A DNA stretch of 42,475 nucleotides from an uncultured Clostridia bacterium. GTDB lineage: Bacteria > Bacillota > Clostridia > Oscillospirales > Oscillospiraceae. Every line of letters starts with the position of its first letter. The stretch's first letter is position 1. Both the position numbers and the translations under genes were made by a program. Where the stretch lies: the NCBI GenBank assembly GCA_947367115.1, contig CANBCW010000010.1, positions 1 to 42,475 of the forward strand. The letters are read 5' to 3'. The notes under the pieces are model-generated. The model worked only from the letters and a program-made list of their open reading frames with translations. It was not told the DNA's origin and made no database searches. Of the stretch, positions 9,601 through 16,309 are shown one piece after another.

Positions 9601-10336
9601 CATATGTACGCTGCAGCAGTGCGTCCTCGAACTTCACGTCATCGATGATGGTACCGAAGGTGGTGTGGCGGCAGTGATCGGACCAGTAGGTGTCGATCAT
9701 GCGGATCTCGGTGATGGTGGGATCCCGATCCTCCTGCACGAAGTAGGCCTGGCAGAAGGTGATGTCGTCCAGATCCATGGCAAGGCCGTACTGCTTGATG
9801 AAATCAGCCAGCCCCTCCTTGTCCAGCTTGGTAAAACCGGTCAGGGTCGCAACCTCGGTGGGGATGTCATACTGGATGGCGAGGGTTTCCGGCACTTCCA
9901 GCGCGGCTTCCCGGCATTCCACCGGGTTGATGACATACTTCTTGAAATCGGCAATGTCCTTGTCGGTCAGCTTGCCGTACAGGGCATAAACCTTGGCGGT
10001 GCGGATCAGAGGACGCTCGCCCTGGGAAATGATCTGGATGCACTGGGCGGCGGAGTCGGCACGCTGGTCAAACTGGCCGGGCAGTGCCTCCACGGCGAAC
10101 ACGATGGCACCGGGCAGATCCACTTCGGGAGCGGCAACGTCCAGCTGAGGCTCGGAGAACACGGTCTTGACGGCGTAGTCAAACAGTTCCTCGGTGATAT
10201 TCTCGGCATCGTAGCGGTTGAAGATGCGCACATCTTCCAGATTGGTAATGCCCAGCAGGTTCTGCGCCTCGCTCAGCAGACCCTTGGCCTCGTTTTCCAG
10301 GCCCTCTTTCTTTTCAACGTAAATGCGATAAACCAT
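6650..10336 (-). CDS. purL: Phosphoribosylformylglycinamidine synthase, single-chain (PurL)
   Basis: The 1228-residue enzyme converts FGAR, ATP and glutamine to FGAM, step 4 of purine synthesis. It is the large fused form, in which the synthase and glutaminase parts are one chain, rather than the separate PurS/PurL/PurQ of Bacillus. The N-terminal and central synthase halves include DTYWSDHCRHTTFGT and ETHNHPTEIEPFGGAATCIGG (both typical of FGAM synthases). The C-terminal class I glutaminase domain starts near residue 960 (LIPAFPGTNCEYD). Its triad appears as Cys1069 in GICNGFQ with His1199 and Glu1201 in GHSER. ATG at 10336 follows AGGAGGAACACCCC. It is the last gene of the operon, separated from purD by a repeat-filled 248-base gap and followed by a strong terminator. 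Confidence 0.97.
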   Translation of the reverse strand: MVYRIYVEKKEGLENEAKGLLSEAQNLLGITNLEDVRIFNRYDAENITEELFDYAVKTVFSEPQLDVAAPEVDLPGAIVFAVEALPGQFDQRADSAAQCIQIISQGERPLIRTAKVYALYGKLTDKDIADFKKYVINPVECREAALEVPETLAIQYDIPTEVATLTGFTKLDKEGLADFIKQYGLAMDLDDITFCQAYFVQEDRDPTITEIRMIDTYWSDHCRHTTFGTIIDDVKFEDALLQRTYEEYIATRNALGRENKPICLMDLATVAVKHLKANGQLPKLDESEEINACTVKIDVTVDGVVEPWLLLFKNETHNHPTEIEPFGGAATCIGGAIRDPLSGRSYVYGAMRVTGAADPLKPVSETIPGKLPQRKIVTTAAAGYSSYGNQIGLATGIVDEIYHPGYAAKRMEIGAVIAAAPAENVRRERPAPGDIVILLGGNTGRDGIGGATGSSKAHNTQSVETCGSEVQKGNAPEERKLQRLFRNAEASKLIKRCNDFGAGGVSVAIGELADGLTIDLNAVPKKYDGLDGTEIAISESQERMAVVVEAKDVARFLELAGTENLNAVPVATVTEEARLVMHWNGKTICDISRDFLNSNGADKHITAAPAAPKAFDKAVTGSFAENFKAVASDLNTCSKRGLSERFDSTIGAGTVLMPFGGKNQLTPIQAMVQKISVEKKHTDDCSFMSFGYNPFITECSPYHGAYLAVVESVSKLIASGASFEDVYLTFQEYFERLNKDEKRWGKPLAALLGAFKAQMNLGIGSIGGKDSMSGSFENLDVPPTLVSFAVTTGKTSDVVSPEFKAAGHTVCLLTPDYDENGLPVTASLIKNFNTVTELLRSGKAAAAYTPGMGGVAEAVMKMGFGNGCGIAIDEAVTMDELFGYAYGSFVLEMAEGTVGKVIGVTTEGSFSYKGEVLTQNEVLNAYEDKLESVYACNIAAPEGSMETFSYEAASRVAPAIKVAKPKVLIPAFPGTNCEYDSAKAVRDAGAEPEIMVINNLSADGIARSVENFANALKDAQVVFIPGGFSGGDEPDGSGKFITAFFRNAAIKEGVTELLENRDGLMLGICNGFQALIKLGLVPYGKIIDTDETCPTLTFNNISRHQSRIVRTRVASNKSPWLSLTNVGDVYNVPISHGEGKFLASEELIRQLAANGQIATQYVDLNGDATADIHFNPNGSLYAIEGITSPDGRVLGKMGHSERIGSGLYKNVPGEYEIQLFKAAVKYFK

Positions 10337-10386
10337 GGGGTGTTCCTCCTAGTTTATTGATATTCTGTGTATTTTGAAGGTGGGGG

Positions 10387-10576
10387 AAATTGTTGTTTAG
10401 GGGAAGAAAACGCACACCATCGTAGGGCACGCATTGTATGCGTGCCACAATGTAACGACAACAAATACGTAAGAATACTTAGCGATAATATGAAAAAATC
10501 GCCCATCGAGGTCGATTTTTTCATCGGCACGCATACAATGCGTGCCCTACGAAAACTACCCTAAACGCCAATTTAT
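10387..10576. repeat. Composite palindromic element in the purD-purL gap
   Basis: Two perfect 26-base inverted copies (10421-10446 and 10526-10551) share the core CGTAGGGCACGCATTG. Each copy is itself nearly palindromic, GGCACGCAT-TGT-ATGCGTGCC. Between them is another hairpin, GAAAAAATCG / CGATTTTTTC. The flanks carry AAATTGTTGTTTA (10387-10399) and, inverted and variant, TAAACGCCAATTTATC (10561-10576). A partial relative is at 20928-20968. The element occupies nearly all of the gap between purD and purL and would be transcribed as a long stem-loop. Confidence 0.85.
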
Positions 10577-10584
10577 CTTCCCAA

Positions 10585-11850
10585 TTACTTACTCTCCCGC
10601 AGCGCTCTCTGGCCGATATCGCTTCTGCAGTAGGCGTTGGCGAACTTGACACCGGCGGACAGCCGGTAGGCGGCGGCAATGGCTTCCTCCAGCGTGGAGC
10701 GCACGGCGGTGGTGCCGGTGACACGGCCACCGGAGGTGATGAGCTTTCCATCCTCCAGCTTGGCTCCGGCAACATAAGTGGCGGCGGCTGCCCGGTCGGA
10801 CATGGTCAGCTTGTAGCCCTTCTTGTAGCTTTCCGGGTAGCCCTTGGAGGCCTTGACCACGCAGCAGGCATGTTTTTTGGAGAAGCGGACAGGAGTCTTT
10901 GCCAAAGTGCCGTTGGTGCAGGCCATCATCACGGTCAGCAGGTCGCTTTTCAGCAGGGGCAGGACGACCTGCGTCTCAGGATCGCCGAAGCGGCAGTTGT
11001 ACTCGATGACCTTGGGGCCATCCTTGGTGAGCATCAGGCCGAAGTACAGGCAGCCCTGGAAGGTGCGCTTCTCCTTCTTCATGGCTCGGATGGTGGGCTT
11101 GAAGATGGTTTCCATGCAGATCTTGGCGATCTCATCGGTGTAGCAGGGGTTAGGGGCGATGGTGCCCATGCCGCCGGTGTTCAGGCCGGTGTCGTTGTCC
11201 CCTGCCCGCTTGTGATCCATACTGGATACCATGGGGCGAACCACCTTGCCGTCGGTAAAGGCCAGGACGGAGACCTCAGGGCCTTCCAGGAATTCCTCAA
11301 TGACCACGGTGGAGCCGGATTTGCCGAACTTGGCATTTGCCATCATGTCGGTGACGGCCTGAACAGCCTCTTCCCGGGTGGTGGCAATGATCACGCCCTT
11401 GCCCAAGGCCAGGCCGTCGGCCTTGATGACCGTGGGGATGGGGGCGGTCTCCAGATATTTCAGCGCCGCGTCCAGATCAGAGAAGATCTCATAGGCGGCG
11501 GTGGGAATGCCGTATTTCTTCATCAGATTCTTGGCGAAGGCCTTGCTGCCCTCGATGATGGCGGCGTTGGCTTTCGGGCCAAAGCAGGGAATGCCGATCT
11601 CGTTCAGCCGGTCGACGCAGCCCAGAACCAGCGGATCATCGGGGGCGACGACGGCGTAATCGATGGTGTTTTCCTTGGCAAAATTCACAATGCCGTCGAT
11701 ATCGGTGGCGGCGATGGGAACGCAGGTGGCGTCAGCGGCAATGCCGCCGTTGCCGGGGAGTGCGTAAATGGTTGTAACGTCGGGATTTTTCTTTAAGGAG
11801 CGGATGATGGCGTGCTCACGGCCGCCGCCGCCCACGACGAGGATGTTCAT
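10585..11850 (-). CDS. purD: Phosphoribosylamine-glycine ligase (PurD)
   Basis: The 421-residue ATP-grasp enzyme joins phosphoribosylamine and glycine to give GAR, step 2 of the pathway, in the cytosol. The N-terminus MNILVVGGGGREHAI is the classic GARS start. GPKANAAIIEGSKAFAKNLM, VIKADGLALGKGV and VIEYNCRFGDPETQ are the ATP-grasp and C-terminal signatures. The open frame extends upstream through ATACAAGATAC-type repeat sequence, but the family start is ATG at 11850, with AAAGG about ten bases before it. Upstream in the operon is an inverted-repeat-bracketed insertion rather than a tight join to the formyltransferase gene. Length is normal for the family. Confidence 0.96.
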   Translation of the reverse strand: MNILVVGGGGREHAIIRSLKKNPDVTTIYALPGNGGIAADATCVPIAATDIDGIVNFAKENTIDYAVVAPDDPLVLGCVDRLNEIGIPCFGPKANAAIIEGSKAFAKNLMKKYGIPTAAYEIFSDLDAALKYLETAPIPTVIKADGLALGKGVIIATTREEAVQAVTDMMANAKFGKSGSTVVIEEFLEGPEVSVLAFTDGKVVRPMVSSMDHKRAGDNDTGLNTGGMGTIAPNPCYTDEIAKICMETIFKPTIRAMKKEKRTFQGCLYFGLMLTKDGPKVIEYNCRFGDPETQVVLPLLKSDLLTVMMACTNGTLAKTPVRFSKKHACCVVKASKGYPESYKKGYKLTMSDRAAAATYVAGAKLEDGKLITSGGRVTGTTAVRSTLEEAIAAAYRLSAGVKFANAYCRSDIGQRALRESK

Positions 11851-11871
11851 AGACAGGACACCTTTCATTGT

Positions 11872-12336
11872 GAGATACAAGATACAAGATACGAGATACA
11901 AGATAGAAGATGTTTTTTATGCAGTGGTTTCGATGGATTTGATAGTTGCGCAGAGAATGGATAACAATTCGCGGCAATCGCTGCACAAAGATTCGTACAA
12001 GTTGTTGGGAATATAGTCACAGCTATTGAGCAGCTCCAGCCAATACATCGTTTCCGCAGCTTCTTTTTGCGCAATTTGCAGCTTTGCAGCGAAATCCTTT
12101 CGGCTGCTTCCATAGACAGCTTCCGCAATGTTTGCACCGATACTGGTACCACTGCGCAGAATTTGCTTGGACATGACATATTCCCGCTGTTCCGATACTA
12201 AGAACTGATAAAGCCGAACGACTCTCCGGGCGAATGTCATGCTTTTTTTGCTTCGCAATACTGTCGTTGGACATAAATCCTCCATATATGAGTATAAGAT
12301 ACAAAATATCTCGTATCTTGTATCTTGTATCTTATA
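11872..12336. mobile_element. Inverted-repeat-bracketed element carrying a four-helix-bundle gene
   Basis: A 26-base perfect inverted repeat brackets this stretch (11873-11898 against 12307-12332). Both arms are built from tandem AGATACA-like units (AGATACAAGATAC, then GAGATA). The right arm also folds on itself (TATAAGATACAA at 12293-12304 with TTGTATCTTATA at 12325-12336). Inside lies one small gene of the four-helix-bundle / 23S-rRNA intervening-sequence protein family. The element sits immediately after the stop codon of the formyltransferase gene and about 20 bases before the purD start, in an otherwise tight operon. No transposase or reverse transcriptase is encoded. Calling it mobile is inference from the bracketing arms and location. 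Confidence 0.6.
11917..12274 (-). pseudogene. Four-helix-bundle (23S rRNA IVS-type) protein with a frame break
   Basis: The body matches the small four-helix-bundle family first seen in 23S rRNA intervening sequences: FARRVVRLYQFL, SKQILRSGTSIGANIAEA and KEAAETMYWLELL are its signatures. The best translation start is ATG at 12274 (MSNDSIAKQKK), with GGAGG five bases upstream. That frame leaves the family sequence at a run of seven A (about 12243-12249); dropping one base there gives KQKSMTFARR, as in relatives. The alternative in-frame start at 12285 (MEDLCPTTV) has no ribosome binding site and an atypical N-terminus. So this is either a frameshifted gene or one needing slippage at the A run. 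If read through, the product is about 118 residues. Function of the family outside rRNA is unknown; relatives include the Avd accessory protein of diversity-generating retroelements. Confidence 0.7.
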
Positions 12337-12350
12337 TCTCATATCTATAA

Positions 12351-13535
12351 TTAGTGGTGGAACAGGCGCATGCCGGTGAAGGCCATGACCATATCGTCCT
12401 TGTCGGCTTCGGCGATGACCAGATCGTCACGGATGGAGCCGCCGGGCTCGGCGATGTACTTAACGCCGGAGGCGTAGGCACGCTTGATGTTGTCAGCGAA
12501 GGGGAAGAATGCGTCGGAGCCCAGAGCAACGCCGGTGATGCTGGACAGGAAATCCTTCTTGTCCTCGTCGGTCAGGCGGGCGGGCTGTTCGGTGAAGTAG
12601 TTCTGCCAGATGCCGTCGGCGCAGACATCCTCCTCGTTGCCGTTGATGTAGCCGTCGATGACGTTGTCACGGTTGGGTCGGCCCAGGTCGGCGCGGAAGG
12701 GCAGGCTCAGCGTCTTGGGATGCTGACGCAGGAACCAGGTATCGGCCTTGCCACCGGCAAGACGCGTGCAGTGGATGCGGGACTGCTGGCCGGCACCGAC
12801 ACCGATGGCCTGGCCGTCCACAGCGAAGCACACGGAGTTGGACTGGGTGTATTTCAGAGTGATCAGGGCAACGATCAGGTCGATCTTGGCGCTCTCGGGC
12901 AGATCGGTATTTTTGGTGACAATATTGCTCAGCAGCTCATTGTTGATCTTGAAATTGTTGCGGCCCTGCTCAAAGGTGATGCCGAATACCTGCTTGGTCT
13001 CCTGCACCTCGGGAACATAGTCCGGGTCGATGGCAACCACGTTGTAGCTGCCCTTGCGCTTGGTTTTCAGAATCGCCAGCGCTTCATCGGTATAGCCGGG
13101 GGCAATGACACCGTCGGAGACCTCCCGGGCGATGAGAGAAGCGGTCATAGCGTCGCAAGTATCGGAAAGGGCGACCCAGTCACCGAAGGAGCACATCCGG
13201 TCGGTACCGCGGGCACGCGCGTAGGCGCAGGCCAGAGGATTCTCGTCCAGACCTTCCACATCGTCCACGAAGCAGGCCTTTTTCAGATTTTCGTTCAGGG
13301 GCTTGCCCACAGCGGCGGAGGTGGGGGAAACATGCTTAAAGGAGGTGGCGCAGGCCATGCCGGTAGCCTCCTTCAGCTCCTTGACCAGCTGCCAGGAGTT
13401 CAGCGCGTCCAGAAAGTTGATGTAGCCGGGACGGCCGTTGAGAATGGTGATGGGCAGATCACTGCCGTCCTTCATGTAGATGGAAGCGGGCTTCTGATTG
13501 GGGTTGCAGCCGTATTTCAGCTCAAAAGTTTTCAT
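12351..13535 (-). CDS. purH: AICAR formyltransferase, monofunctional (PurH C-terminal domain type)
   Basis: The 394-residue protein is the transformylase half of PurH alone. It would transfer the formyl group of 10-formyl-THF to AICAR (ZMP) to give FAICAR. The catalytic Lys-His pair is visible as SFKHVSPTSAAVG (Lys67, His68), and SLPFRADLGRPNRDNVIDGY and GGSIRDDLVIAEAD resemble the C-terminal active-site region. The N-terminal IMP cyclohydrolase domain of normal PurH (about 200 residues, MGS-like fold) is missing; that activity is supplied by the PurO-type protein encoded just upstream. The start at 13535 is preceded by GGAGG. Upstream gap carries an AT-rich hairpin; downstream is the inverted-repeat-bracketed element. 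The gene symbol is used in the sense of the formyltransferase part only. Confidence 0.9.
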   Translation of the reverse strand: MKTFELKYGCNPNQKPASIYMKDGSDLPITILNGRPGYINFLDALNSWQLVKELKEATGMACATSFKHVSPTSAAVGKPLNENLKKACFVDDVEGLDENPLACAYARARGTDRMCSFGDWVALSDTCDAMTASLIAREVSDGVIAPGYTDEALAILKTKRKGSYNVVAIDPDYVPEVQETKQVFGITFEQGRNNFKINNELLSNIVTKNTDLPESAKIDLIVALITLKYTQSNSVCFAVDGQAIGVGAGQQSRIHCTRLAGGKADTWFLRQHPKTLSLPFRADLGRPNRDNVIDGYINGNEEDVCADGIWQNYFTEQPARLTDEDKKDFLSSITGVALGSDAFFPFADNIKRAYASGVKYIAEPGGSIRDDLVIAEADKDDMVMAFTGMRLFHH

Positions 13536-13564
13536 GGGAATGACCTCCGAAATTACGAATTAAT

Positions 13565-13612
13565 AATTACAAATTACAAATGAGGGGATATTTACATTTT
13601 TAATTTGTAATT
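13565..13612. repeat. AT-rich inverted repeat in the purO-AICARFT gap
   Basis: The arms at 13565-13581 (AATTACAAATTACAAAT) and 13596-13612 are inverted copies with one mismatch over 17 bases; related AATTACGAATT lies just outside at about 13551-13561. The arms are tandem AATTACA units, the same architecture as the AGATACA arms of the element at 11872-12336. The loop is 14 bases with no gene. It may be an emptied or miniature version of that element type. Confidence 0.65.
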
Positions 13613-13621
13613 GTGAATTGA

Positions 13622-14335
13622 TTACTGGTGCTTATTGATGATCTTCTGCTCGTATTTGCCGGTGGCAAGATCGGTATAGCGGACGAACAGGGAGATCTTA
13701 TTGTTCTCGTTCAGGTTTTCCCACAGTTCCTTGGTGAAGCTGTCGATATCCGCGGGAATGCTGACCCGCTCCGGCTCACCCTGGAAGGTGGGGATCACGG
13801 GATTGCCGTCGCAGACATAGGTGTGCAGGAAGTGACCCAGACCCGCGGTGGCGGGGTATTCCCAGAAGAATCTCGCACAGGCAGCGCCTTCGGGATCGGC
13901 GGCCTTCAGAATGGACATCTTGTAGCTGCCGTCGCCGGCCTGGATGCCGGAGATGCGGGGCGTCCAGTTGGGGCCGTCGTCCTCAAACTGGCGGGTGCGG
14001 AGGGCAGCTTCCCAGCTCTCGCCATGAGCCAGATACGTCCAGATGGTATCGGTCTGGTCACCGTTGGTGACGATCAGACCCTGGCCGGCTTCCCGGACAG
14101 GATGGTAGATGATCAGGTGAGGATCCTTCATCAGCGCGGGATCATGGGCTTCGGTGCGGATGCCGTCCGGCTCTTCAATAAACACACGGTTGCGGCTGTT
14201 GACGCTGCGGCCCATGATGAAATAGGCGGCGACAGCTTTGGTGCCGTCAGGGGTTACGCCCAGGACAATGCCCCGGCCGGGGTAGGTATTGCCGTCCAGG
14301 CGCTCCGCCATGGACTTGATCTCGTAGACGTTCAT
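13622..14335 (-). CDS. purO: IMP cyclohydrolase, PurO type
   Basis: The 237-residue protein belongs to the IMP_cyclohyd family first described in archaea (PurO), which closes the ring of FAICAR to give IMP, the last step of the pathway. Family-like features include GNTYPGRGIVLGVTPDG near the N-terminus, FIMGRSVNSRNRVF and the NGDQTDTIW segment. It pairs with the separate AICAR formyltransferase encoded 86 bases downstream, so the two together replace bifunctional PurH. ATG at 14335 was chosen because GGAGG lies eight bases upstream. The gap to the preceding purN gene is filled by a palindromic repeat. The call relies on remembered family features and on context, both of which agree. Confidence 0.85.
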   Translation of the reverse strand: MNVYEIKSMAERLDGNTYPGRGIVLGVTPDGTKAVAAYFIMGRSVNSRNRVFIEEPDGIRTEAHDPALMKDPHLIIYHPVREAGQGLIVTNGDQTDTIWTYLAHGESWEAALRTRQFEDDGPNWTPRISGIQAGDGSYKMSILKAADPEGAACARFFWEYPATAGLGHFLHTYVCDGNPVIPTFQGEPERVSIPADIDSFTKELWENLNENNKISLFVRYTDLATGKYEQKIINKHQ

Positions 14336-14357
14336 TGGTCTATCCTCCAATTTATGC

Positions 14358-14535
14358 TGTCATTGCGAGGAGGGCGAAGCCCGACGTGGCAATCTCCCCG
14401 TTGAATGGAAAAATGTAACGATTACCGACTAAAATGCCGGAAGAACCGGGGGATTGCCACGCCAGTCTGCGGACTGGCTCGCAATGACATACTTCTTTTT
14501 TGGTACGCTAATAATCTCGTAAACAACAATTTATC
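14358..14535. repeat. TGTCATTGCGAG-type palindromic repeat, copy 2 (long form)
   Basis: Outer arms are at 14358-14369 and 14478-14489, with inner ACGTGGCAATC and GGATTGCCACG arms. Between the left arms is a GAGGGCGAAGCCC hairpin, and between the right arms GCCAGTCTGCGGACTGGC. The tail CTTCTTTTTTGGTACGCTAA through TAAACAACAATTTATC matches copy 1 (1289-1458) along its length, so the long form is about 170-180 bases. It fills the gap between purN and purO and its end touches the purN stop codon. Confidence 0.88.
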
Positions 14536-15124
14536 ACAGCAATTCTTTGCAGACCTTTTCGGCAGCCTGGGGAAGCAGAACCCATTCGGCCTGTTCCATG
14601 ACCCGGCGCTGCAGCGTTTCGGGGGTGTCGCCGTCCTCAATGCAAACGGCTTTCTGGGCGATGATCTCACCGCCGTCGGGGATCTCGTTGACGAAATGCA
14701 CGGTGGCACCGGTGACCTTTACGCCATAGTCCAGCGCCGCCTGATGAACCCGCAGGCCGTAGAAGCCCTCGCCGCAGAAGCTGGGGATCAGGCTGGGGTG
14801 CACATTCAGGATCCGCTTGGGATAGCAGTTTGTGAAATTCTCCGTCAGGATGGTCATAAAGCCTGCCAGCACGATGATATCGATCTGATGCTCGGTCAGA
14901 ACCTCTTTCAGACGTTCCTCAAAGGCCGCCTGAGAGCCACATTCCTTTTTCAGCACCACGGAAGTTTCAATGCCTGCCTTTTTGGCACGCTCCAGCGCGT
15001 AGGCATTGGCGTTGTTGGCAACCACCAGCGTAATCTTTCCGCTTTTCAGCACACTGCCTTGCGCGTCGATCAGAGCCTGCAGGTTGGTTCCGCCGCCGGA
15101 AACTAAAACAGCGATCCGTTTCAC
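14534..15124 (-). CDS. purN: Phosphoribosylglycinamide formyltransferase (PurN)
   Basis: The 196-residue enzyme transfers a formyl group from 10-formyl-THF to GAR, step 3 of the pathway. The start [20 protein letters not shown] is the phosphate-binding loop of the family. The active-site Asn and His appear in [10 protein letters not shown], and the essential Asp in [10 protein letters not shown]. Length is normal. The ATG overlaps the purM stop codon (ATGA), so the two are translationally coupled; this is the only purine junction here without a repeat. Because both this enzyme and the AICAR formyltransferase use 10-formyl-THF, control by a ZTP riboswitch fits. Confidence 0.96.
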   Translation of the reverse strand: MKRIAVLVSGGGTNLQALIDAQGSVLKSGKITLVVANNANAYALERAKKAGIETSVVLKKECGSQAAFEERLKEVLTEHQIDIIVLAGFMTILTENFTNCYPKRILNVHPSLIPSFCGEGFYGLRVHQAALDYGVKVTGATVHFVNEIPDGGEIIAQKAVCIEDGDTPETLQRRVMEQAEWVLLPQAAEKVCKELL

Positions 15125-16173
15125 TCCAGAATCACCTTTTCCTCATTTTCAATGATGGAGCCAATGACGTAGGCAGTCTCGCCGTGGGCGGTCAGGATAT
15201 CCAGAGCCTCCTGCACCTGCTCGGCAGGAACCACCACGCTCATGCCAACACCCATATTATAAGTATTGTACATGTCGCGCTCGGGGATGTTGCCCTCCTT
15301 GGCGATCAGGTCGAAGATGGGCAGCACGCGGACGGCGCTCTTGTCAATCTTGGCGCACAGGCCGTCGGGGATGGAGCGGGGGATGTTCTCGTAGAAGCCG
15401 CCGCCGGTGATGTGGCTGATGCCCTTTACATCCACCTTTTCCAGCAGAGCCAGGATGCTCTCAACATAGATCTTGGTGGGGGTCAGGAGCGTTTCGGCGA
15501 CGGTCTTGCCGCCCAGCTCCTCTCTGGGGATGTACAGCTTGGGGTCGTTATTGTCGATGTTGAAGACCTTACGGCACAGGCTGAAGCCGTTGGAATGGAT
15601 ACCGGTGGAAGCCAGGGCGATGACCACGTCACCGGCGCGCATCCTGGTATTGTCCAGAATCTTCTTCTTATCCACGATGCCGACGGCGAAGCCTGCCAGA
15701 TCATAGTCCTCCACAGGCATCATGCCGGGATGCTCGGCAGTTTCGCCGCCAATGAGGGCAGCGCCGGACTGGACACAGCCCTCAGCCACGCCGGACACGA
15801 TGGCGGCGATCTTCTCGGGGATATTCTTGCCGCAGGCGATGTAATCAAGGAAAAACAGGGGCTTGGCACCGACACAGATGATGTCGTTGACGCACATGGC
15901 CACGGCATCGATGCCGATGGTGTCATGCTTGTCCATGAGGATAGCCATTTTGACCTTGGTACCGCAGCCGTCGGTGCCGGAGACCAGAACAGGCTCCTCC
16001 ATCCCGGCGATAGGCAGGCCGAAGCAGCCGCCAAAGCCGCCCACATCGTCCAGGCAGCCTTCGTTGCGGGTACGGGCCACGTGCTTCTTCATCAGCTCCA
16101 CCGCGCGGTAACCGGCGGTAATATCCACACCGGCGGCAGCGTAGCTGGCAGACTGGGAGTTTTTATGGTCCAT
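15121..16173 (-). CDS. purM: Phosphoribosylformylglycinamidine cyclo-ligase (PurM)
   Basis: The 350-residue AIR synthetase closes the imidazole ring of FGAM using ATP, step 5 of the pathway. [16 protein letters not shown] near the N-terminus, [26 protein letters not shown] and [13 protein letters not shown] are its signatures. A TTG six bases upstream is in frame, but ATG at 16173 has AAGGAG eight bases before it and is preferred. The 3' end overlaps the purN start by four bases. The upstream gap to purF holds palindromic repeat copy 3. Confidence 0.96.
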   Translation of the reverse strand: MDHKNSQSASYAAAGVDITAGYRAVELMKKHVARTRNEGCLDDVGGFGGCFGLPIAGMEEPVLVSGTDGCGTKVKMAILMDKHDTIGIDAVAMCVNDIICVGAKPLFFLDYIACGKNIPEKIAAIVSGVAEGCVQSGAALIGGETAEHPGMMPVEDYDLAGFAVGIVDKKKILDNTRMRAGDVVIALASTGIHSNGFSLCRKVFNIDNNDPKLYIPREELGGKTVAETLLTPTKIYVESILALLEKVDVKGISHITGGGFYENIPRSIPDGLCAKIDKSAVRVLPIFDLIAKEGNIPERDMYNTYNMGVGMSVVVPAEQVQEALDILTAHGETAYVIGSIIENEEKVILE

Positions 16174-16199
16174 TGTCAAATCTCCTTACAATTGTTCCG

Positions 16200-16296
16200 T
16201 GTCATTGCGAGGAGCGAAGCGACGCGGCAATCCCCTAAGGTTTCCGGTATGTCCGGGAGATTGCCACGCCAGTGTGCGCACTGGCTCGCAATGACA
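16200..16296. repeat. TGTCATTGCGAG-type palindromic repeat, copy 3 (short form)
   Basis: Outer arms are at 16200-16211 and 16285-16296; inner arms GGCAATCCCC and GAGATTGCCACG are imperfect. The right-arm hairpin here is GCCAGTGTGCGCACTGGC, in which both sides of the stem have changed compared with copies 1 and 2 (CTGC/GGAC to GTGC/GCAC), so pairing is kept. It fills most of the purF-purM gap. Confidence 0.88.
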
Positions 16297-16309
16297 GCAT
16301 ATTTTCTTT

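Noticed and set aside
6740..10360. Long plus-strand open frames (for example 6740-8749 and 8963-10360) opposite purL
   Set aside because: They are antisense to a well-conserved gene; their length follows from GC-rich codon use on the other strand, and the products are low-complexity with no recognisable motifs.
12240..12252. Programmed -1 frameshift at A AAA AAG in the four-helix-bundle gene
   Set aside because: The heptamer is in the right phase for a -1 slip, but a -1 shift leads to a stop codon two codons later. Rejoining the family frame needs a +1 shift or loss of one A.
11872..12336. A diversity-generating retroelement, because the four-helix-bundle family includes Avd
   Set aside because: No reverse transcriptase, template repeat or variable repeat is present anywhere in the window.
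14358..14489. tRNA gene from the cloverleaf-like fold of the palindromic repeat
   Set aside because: No CCA-adjacent acceptor, T-loop GTTCRA or D-loop consensus is present; four similar copies in gaps argue for a repeat element.
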